From CAZNEZ01 sp964572475 (GTDB lineage Bacteria > Bacillota > Clostridia > Lachnospirales > Lachnospiraceae): 10,126 bases of DNA. A program made the position numbers and the translations under genes. Below are positions 6,702 to 10,126 of this stretch, in pieces. The notes below the pieces were generated by a model. It was not told the DNA's origin. It saw only the letters and a program-made list of their open reading frames with translations, and searched no databases. How positions within the stretch are numbered: the stretch's first letter is position 1; each line of letters opens with the position of its first letter. The DNA lies in contig CAZNEZ010000063.1 in the NCBI GenBank assembly GCA_964572475.1, positions 1 to 10,126 of the forward strand, read 5' to 3'.

Positions 6702-7652
6702 ATGAACATGAATTATGAGGAATTTATAGAAAAAATTAAAATGGGAGTTAGTGAAAAGATTGGAAATGATAGTAATGTTAAAGTGCATAAGATAATAAAG
6801 AATAATGATATTGAACTTGATGCACTTACTATTGCAGAAGAACATGCTGAGGCATCTCCGACAATATATCTTAATGCTTACTATGAGGATTATTATCATG
6901 GTAAAAGAATTGAGAGTATAGTTGATGAGATAATACGTTTGTATGAATCTCATAGAGGTACAATGGATTTTGATATTGGATTCTTTAAGGATTTCGAGAA
7001 TGTAAAGTCCAGAATTGCATATAAAGTTGTAAATGCAGATTCAAATGTCAGATTATTACAAGATGTTCCGCACATAAAAAAGATGGATCTTGCAATGGTA
7101 TTTTATTGCATTATTGAGAATACCCAACTAGGAAGTGCTACAGCTCTTATACATAATTCACATTTAGAGATGTGGAAGGTTACTATAGAAGATATTTATA
7201 AAATAGCACTTGAAAATACACCTAAATTGCTGAATTCTGAGATTAAAAGTATGGATGAAATAATAAAAGAAATGATAATAGATGATTTAGAGAGTAATGG
7301 CAAAGATGTTGACTTAGAACAGATTACATCGGAAGAATTTTATGATGAAGTAATGGAAGAAAGAAACGGAGTAGGAATGTATGTTCTTACTAATAAAAAT
7401 AAGATTAATGGAGCAAGCTGCATGTTTTATAATAATGTACTTGATGATTTTGCAAATGAAAAAGAAAATGACCTGTATATTCTTCCAAGCTCAATTCATG
7501 AGGTGATTATTGTTCCTGCTATTGATAGCATTGACAAGGATGATTTAAATACAATGGTTAGGGAAGTTAATGCAGAAGCAGTAGAGTTAGGTGAGATTTT
7601 ATCTGATCATGTATATTATTATAATAGAGAGATTAAAGAAATATCAATGTAA
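6702..7652 (+). CDS. DUF5688 family protein
   Basis: The 316-residue product resembles DUF5688, a family of about 300 residues that I know mainly from Lachnospiraceae, often in several copies per genome; its function is unknown. Matching elements in order are NYEEFIEKIK at the start, IYLNAYYEDYYHG (about 55-67), SRIAYKVVNADSN (about 103-115), LLQDVPHIKKMDLAMVF (about 118-134), ALIHNSHLEMW (about 148-158), GMYVLTNKNKINGASCMFY, and YILPSSIHEVIIVPA (about 263-277). There is no signal peptide or membrane segment, so it should be cytoplasmic, and it is strongly acidic. AAGGAGA (6686-6692) lies 9 nt before the ATG; a second ATG at 6708 is possible. A 27-bp tandem duplication covers its last codons and stop. 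Neither neighbour suggests a function. Confidence 0.85.
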   Translation: MNMNYEEFIEKIKMGVSEKIGNDSNVKVHKIIKNNDIELDALTIAEEHAEASPTIYLNAYYEDYYHGKRIESIVDEIIRLYESHRGTMDFDIGFFKDFENVKSRIAYKVVNADSNVRLLQDVPHIKKMDLAMVFYCIIENTQLGSATALIHNSHLEMWKVTIEDIYKIALENTPKLLNSEIKSMDEIIKEMIIDDLESNGKDVDLEQITSEEFYDEVMEERNGVGMYVLTNKNKINGASCMFYNNVLDDFANEKENDLYILPSSIHEVIIVPAIDSIDKDDLNTMVREVNAEAVELGEILSDHVYYYNREIKEISM

Positions 7653-7681
7653 TAAGAGATTAAAGAAATATCAATGTAATA
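7628..7681 (+). repeat. Exact 27-bp tandem duplication across the DUF5688 stop codon
   Basis: Bases 7628-7654 and 7655-7681 are identical. Each copy carries the codons for EIKEISM and the TAA stop. The unit is nine codons long, so the second copy is in frame with the first but sits beyond the stop (7650-7652) and is presumably untranslated. Identity of the two copies suggests a recent event. Confidence 0.95.
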
Positions 7682-7682
7682 C

Positions 7683-7711
7683 TTGCATTGTTATATATGT
7701 TTGTGTATAAT
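7683..7711 (+). promoter_or_regulatory. Promoter for the EamA transporter gene
   Basis: TTGCAT (7683-7688) is followed after exactly 17 nt by a perfect TATAAT (7706-7711). The predicted start is near 7718, giving a leader of about 108 nt before the GTG at 7826. The -35 box starts two bases after the 27-bp duplication ends. Confidence 0.6.
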
Positions 7712-7731
7712 CCCTCTTAATATATTTATTG

Positions 7732-7779
7732 AAGAACTATTGTGTGGCTGTAGAATATCGGCAGCAATAGTTTTTCTTT
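7732..7779 (+). terminator. Terminator-like hairpin, possibly an attenuator
   Basis: AACTATTG (7735-7742) pairs with CAATAGTT (7765-7772), with further A-U/G-U pairs outside and a small inner GCTG/CGGC stem (7747-7750, 7759-7762). TTTTTCTTT (7771-7779) follows. It could simply terminate the DUF5688 transcript, but it lies downstream of the promoter at 7683-7711, so transcripts toward the transporter must also pass it. Confidence 0.65.
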
Positions 7780-7787
7780 AAACTATT
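7766..7787 (+). promoter_or_regulatory. Alternative hairpin competing with the terminator stem
   Basis: AATAGTTT (7766-7773) is perfectly complementary to AAACTATT (7780-7787) with a 6-nt loop. Its left arm is the right arm of the terminator-like stem, so the two structures exclude each other, as in antiterminator/terminator pairs. The sequence shows the pairing; a regulatory role is inference. Confidence 0.45.
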
Positions 7788-7825
7788 ATAGGATAAAGCA
7801 AGGAAAGGCTTGATTAGGTGCAAAT

Positions 7826-8740
7826 GTGAAAGAAAATAAATTAACAAAGACATGGGTTGTATGTATTTTGGCTACATTGTGCTGTATTCTGTGGGGTAGT
7901 GCATTTCCATGCATAAAAATAGGATACAAATTGTTTAATATAGCTCAGGATTCAACGTCAAGTCAGATTTTGTTTGCAGGAATAAGGTTTATATTGGCAG
8001 GAATTATAGCAATTATTATTTGTAGCTTTACAAGCAAAAAGGTTTTGTTTCCAACATCCAGCTCTATTACTAAGATAATTAAGCTTAGTATGTTTCAAAC
8101 AATTCTTCAGTATACTTTATTCTACATAGGACTTGCAAATACAACAGGGGTAAAAGCATCTATTGTGGAGGCATCTAATGTATTTATTGCCATTCTTGTT
8201 TCTGCAATAATATTTAAATTTGAAAAAGTAACCGCTAAAAAGTTAATTGGCTGTGCAGTTGGATTTATTGGTGTAATTATTATTAATATAGGAGGACTTT
8301 CACAAGGAATCAGTATGAATTTTATGGGAGATGGACTTGTATTTATGTCTACATTTATGTATGCATTTTCATCAGTTCTTATGAAGAAATATTCAAAAAC
8401 AGAAAATCCAGTTATGATGAGTGGATACCAGTTTTTGTTTGGTGGTATTATTATGTTAATAGTTGGACTGTTAATGGGAGGAAAAGTTACTATAACAGGA
8501 ATAAACGCTATTATCATGCTTATATATTTAGCGCTTATTTCAGCTGTATCATATTCAATATGGTCTATGTTACTAAAATATAATCCGGTTTCTAAGGTTA
8601 CTATTTTTGGATTTATGAATCCAGTAACAGGAGTTATTCTGTCAGCAATTTTATTAAATGAAGGTCAGACATTTGGGATTGAAAGTATTGGTGCATTAAT
8701 ATTTGTATGCCTTGGTATTTATATAGTTAATAAAGAATAG
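7826..8740 (+). CDS. EamA/DMT-superfamily transporter
   Basis: This is a ten-helix inner membrane transporter of the drug/metabolite transporter superfamily (EamA), whose members export or import amino acids, nucleosides and other metabolites; the substrate here is unknown. The 304 residues form two EamA repeats (about 12-153 and 164-301). Helices fall roughly at 11-30, 45-66, 84-103, 113-131, 139-157, 166-185, 198-217, 224-247, 256-275 and 284-301. Typical motifs are WGSAFP (23-28) at the first helix and NPVTGVILSAILLNEG in repeat two. The GTG at 7826 is the first possible start after an in-frame TGA at 7811, and the first helix requires a start near here; the ribosome binding site is weak (TTAGG, 7814-7818, spacing 7). 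An AUG-UGA pair overlaps the start. A 13-bp repeat spans the stop. Confidence 0.9.
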   Translation: MKENKLTKTWVVCILATLCCILWGSAFPCIKIGYKLFNIAQDSTSSQILFAGIRFILAGIIAIIICSFTSKKVLFPTSSSITKIIKLSMFQTILQYTLFYIGLANTTGVKASIVEASNVFIAILVSAIIFKFEKVTAKKLIGCAVGFIGVIIINIGGLSQGISMNFMGDGLVFMSTFMYAFSSVLMKKYSKTENPVMMSGYQFLFGGIIMLIVGLLMGGKVTITGINAIIMLIYLALISAVSYSIWSMLLKYNPVSKVTIFGFMNPVTGVILSAILLNEGQTFGIESIGALIFVCLGIYIVNKE

Positions 8741-8755
8741 TCAATAAAGAATAGT
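8729..8755 (+). repeat. 13-bp direct repeat across the EamA stop codon
   Basis: AATAAAGAATAGT occurs at 8729-8741 and again at 8743-8755, a period of 14 bp. The first copy contains the last codons and TAG stop of the transporter gene (8738-8740). The second is downstream and out of frame. Confidence 0.9.
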
Positions 8756-8764
8756 AAAATAGGC

Positions 8765-8793
8765 TTGCATAAGAATAGATTTTAAGATAATAT
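8765..8793 (+). promoter_or_regulatory. Possible tRNA promoter
   Basis: TTGCAT (8765-8770) and TAATAT (8788-8793) lie 17 nt apart just upstream of the tRNA. GATAAT at 8786-8791 is an alternative -10 box with 15-nt spacing. The match is weak, and read-through from the EamA gene is also possible because no terminator separates them. Confidence 0.3.
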
Positions 8794-8801
8794 TAAAAAA
8801 T

Positions 8802-8873
8802 ACATCTGTAGCTCAGTGGATAGAGCGTTACCCTCCGGAGGTAAGTGCGTGGGTTCGATTCCCATCAGATGTA
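8802..8873 (+). tRNA. tRNA-Arg (anticodon CCG)
   Basis: A complete cloverleaf can be drawn: acceptor stem ACATCTG/CAGATGT (8802-8808, 8866-8872), D-arm GCTC/GAGC, anticodon stem TTACC/GGTAA with loop CTCCGGA and anticodon CCG (8835-8837), a 4-nt variable loop, T-arm GTGGG/CCCAT around TTCGATT, and discriminator A8873. It decodes CGG. CCA is not encoded, so it is added after transcription. Flanking A5 (8796-8800) and T5 (8874-8878), plus the T8801-A8873 pair, extend the acceptor helix by six pairs, and the T5 may help end transcription. Confidence 0.97.
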
Positions 8874-8949
8874 TTTTTAGTGAAAAAGTTTGCAATTAGT
8901 TAGTATATTTGATAGAATAGATGAATATTCAGTTAAGGAGGAAGTGCTG

Positions 8950-10047
8950 ATGAGCAAGAATAATAAGAAGACAACTGATATTAATGATAATATAAATGTG
9001 ATAGATGATAATAATAAAGATATGAATAAAGACATGAATAAAGACATGAATAAAGATAATAATAGAGATATGAATAAAGATATGAATAAAGATATAGATA
9101 AAGATAAAGACATAGATATTGTATATGAAGATAAAGATAATGAAGATAAGGATATTGTGAGTATAGATAATAAAGACGTTATAATAGGCAATACAAGAAT
9201 CAGTGATGATATTAATGACTCAAAAGATGATGATATGAAGCGCGCTTTTGATGAATTAGCATCTATTGATGTTCCTGAATTTTTAGAGAAGAAAAGTACT
9301 AAGGAGTTAAAATTATCTAAGTTTGTACTTAATAAGGATAACCTTATTAAAATATATGGAATATGTGTGGCTATAATATTTGTTATAGTTATTGTTGCAA
9401 TTGGAATAATGCATTCAAAGGATAGTAGTTCAAATTCAGAGAATGAAACAGAGGTTATAGAGGGTACGCCTAAGTCTACAGAAGAAGCAAATCATGGATT
9501 AGTAGCCGAGGCAGAGGATTCAGATATAGCGGTGCTTATTAATAATTATTATGCAGCAAAAGAGAGCTGTAGTATAGATGAATTAACTAAATATGTTGAT
9601 AATATGGGCAATATTACAAGTGAACAGCTTCAAAATGAAGGTAAGTACATCGAAAAGTATAGCGATATAGTATGTTATGTTAAACCTGGCAATGATGAAA
9701 ATACAAGTATTGTATATGTTAAAAATAGTATAAAGATACTTAATATTGCAACTGTAGCACCTTGCGTTAATACCATCGTAGTGGTAAAAGATAAGGAAAC
9801 AGGTCAATATTTTGTTCATAATATGACTAAAGGCGGAGAGATAGATGCTTATATTGCTGCGCTGGCTAAAGATCAGGATGTTGTTGAGCTTGAAAAGCAA
9901 GTAAATGATGCGCTTAATGCGGCATTAGCATCAGATGCAGACCTTAAGAAATTTTATGAATATCTGACACAGGCGGTTGAAAGTGAAAATACTACAGCGG
10001 AAGAAACCACAACTGAAGAGATTACAACGGAAGCAACAGCTAATTAA
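8950..10047 (+). CDS. Single-pass membrane protein with DxNK repeats, function unknown
   Basis: I do not recognise this 365-residue protein. Residues 1-134 are highly charged and rich in Asp, Asn and Lys, including eight DxNK-type tetrapeptides (20-51). One transmembrane helix lies at about 136-154; lysines before it suggest the N-terminus is inside and the C-terminus outside. Residues about 155-190 form a Ser/Glu-rich linker. Residues about 191-340 look like a folded alpha/beta domain, possibly of NTF2-like type (helical IAVLINNYYAAKESCSIDEL, then strands around IVCYVKPG, SIVYVKN and TIVVVKD), which is inference. The tail (345-365) is Thr/Glu-rich. ATG 8950 is chosen because AAGGAGG (8935-8941) lies 8 nt before it; the frame is open from a TTG at 8890. 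It could be a surface or envelope protein. Confidence 0.75.
   Translation: MSKNNKKTTDINDNINVIDDNNKDMNKDMNKDMNKDNNRDMNKDMNKDIDKDKDIDIVYEDKDNEDKDIVSIDNKDVIIGNTRISDDINDSKDDDMKRAFDELASIDVPEFLEKKSTKELKLSKFVLNKDNLIKIYGICVAIIFVIVIVAIGIMHSKDSSSNSENETEVIEGTPKSTEEANHGLVAEAEDSDIAVLINNYYAAKESCSIDELTKYVDNMGNITSEQLQNEGKYIEKYSDIVCYVKPGNDENTSIVYVKNSIKILNIATVAPCVNTIVVVKDKETGQYFVHNMTKGGEIDAYIAALAKDQDVVELEKQVNDALNAALASDADLKKFYEYLTQAVESENTTAEETTTEEITTEATAN
9007..9102 (+). repeat. Eight tandem 12-bp coding repeats (DxNK)
   Basis: Eight consecutive 12-bp units, mostly of the form GAYATGAATAAA, encode DNNK, DMNK (three times), DNNR, DMNK (twice) and DIDK. Units differ by few bases and a degenerate D/K-rich stretch follows. 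Since the unit is four codons, copy-number changes would keep the frame. Confidence 0.93.
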
Positions 10048-10126
10048 TTCTTAAATATAATAGGTATATCACAGCTTTGAGGAATAAAAACTTTTCGCAA
10101 TAAATTAATTAAATTTCAAGCAGATT

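Noticed and set aside
6606..6953. A 115-codon minus-strand frame covering the start of the DUF5688 gene
   Set aside because: It overlaps a well-supported gene, is rich in Ile/Tyr/Phe as expected from AT-rich antisense, and has no family resemblance.
8122..8517. A 131-codon minus-strand frame inside the EamA gene
   Set aside because: It is antisense to a clear ten-helix transporter and has no supporting motif.
8802..8873. tRNA gene as an attachment site of an integrated element
   Set aside because: No integrase gene and no direct repeat of the tRNA 3' end is present in the remaining downstream sequence.
8877..9191. A 104-codon minus-strand frame giving a Ser/Leu/Ile-rich hydrophobic product
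   Set aside because: It is the antisense reading of the DxNK repeat region. No ribosome binding site supports it, and its repeats simply mirror the plus-strand codons.

Overview
The window is AT-rich, with strong AGGAGG-type ribosome binding sites, sigma-A-like promoters, rho-independent terminators and a heavy preference for AGA arginine codons. Together with a YlmC/YmxH-type sporulation-associated protein beside nrdR, and a DUF5688 protein (a family I know mainly from Lachnospiraceae), this points to the chromosome of a low-GC Clostridia, most likely a Lachnospiraceae member. The species cannot be fixed from this sequence alone.

Bases 1-1350 hold a rightward housekeeping block: the 3' end of a PRC-barrel ylmC/ymxH gene, then nrdR (regulator of ribonucleotide reductase genes) behind its own near-consensus promoter, then yqeG (HAD-family phosphatase) 17 nt after nrdR. 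Convergent to it lies aroD on the minus strand (1437-2195). A hairpin at the end of yqeG has its best U-tract on the minus strand, so it probably terminates aroD from inside yqeG coding sequence. aroD and aroE are divergent, with facing promoters in the gap at 2196-2372. aroE-aroK-efp then run rightward to a strong terminator at 4484-4537. AroD (dehydroquinate to dehydroshikimate), AroE (to shikimate) and AroK (to shikimate 3-phosphate) are consecutive steps toward chorismate. EF-P, encoded last, rescues ribosomes at proline stretches.

Bases 4540-10126 look more lineage-specific. They hold a 12-plus-helix DUF2079 membrane protein, a 311-nt gap with candidate promoters and small inverted repeats, a DUF5688 protein, a ten-helix EamA/DMT transporter, a tRNA-Arg(CCG), and a single-pass membrane protein with a DxNK tetrapeptide repeat. 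No terminator was found in the last 79 bases (10048-10126), which hold only an isolated TATAAT without a good -35 box.

No defence system, prophage, insertion sequence or CRISPR array is visible. The most unusual region is 7628-7828. It holds a 27-bp tandem duplication over the DUF5688 stop codon, then a good promoter, then a terminator-like hairpin with a competing alternative pairing, and finally a GTG start overlapped by an AUG-UGA start-stop pair. This looks like a candidate attenuated leader for the EamA transporter. A second small duplication over the EamA stop codon and a 12-bp coding repeat in the last gene suggest the segment tolerates slippage or recombinational duplication.
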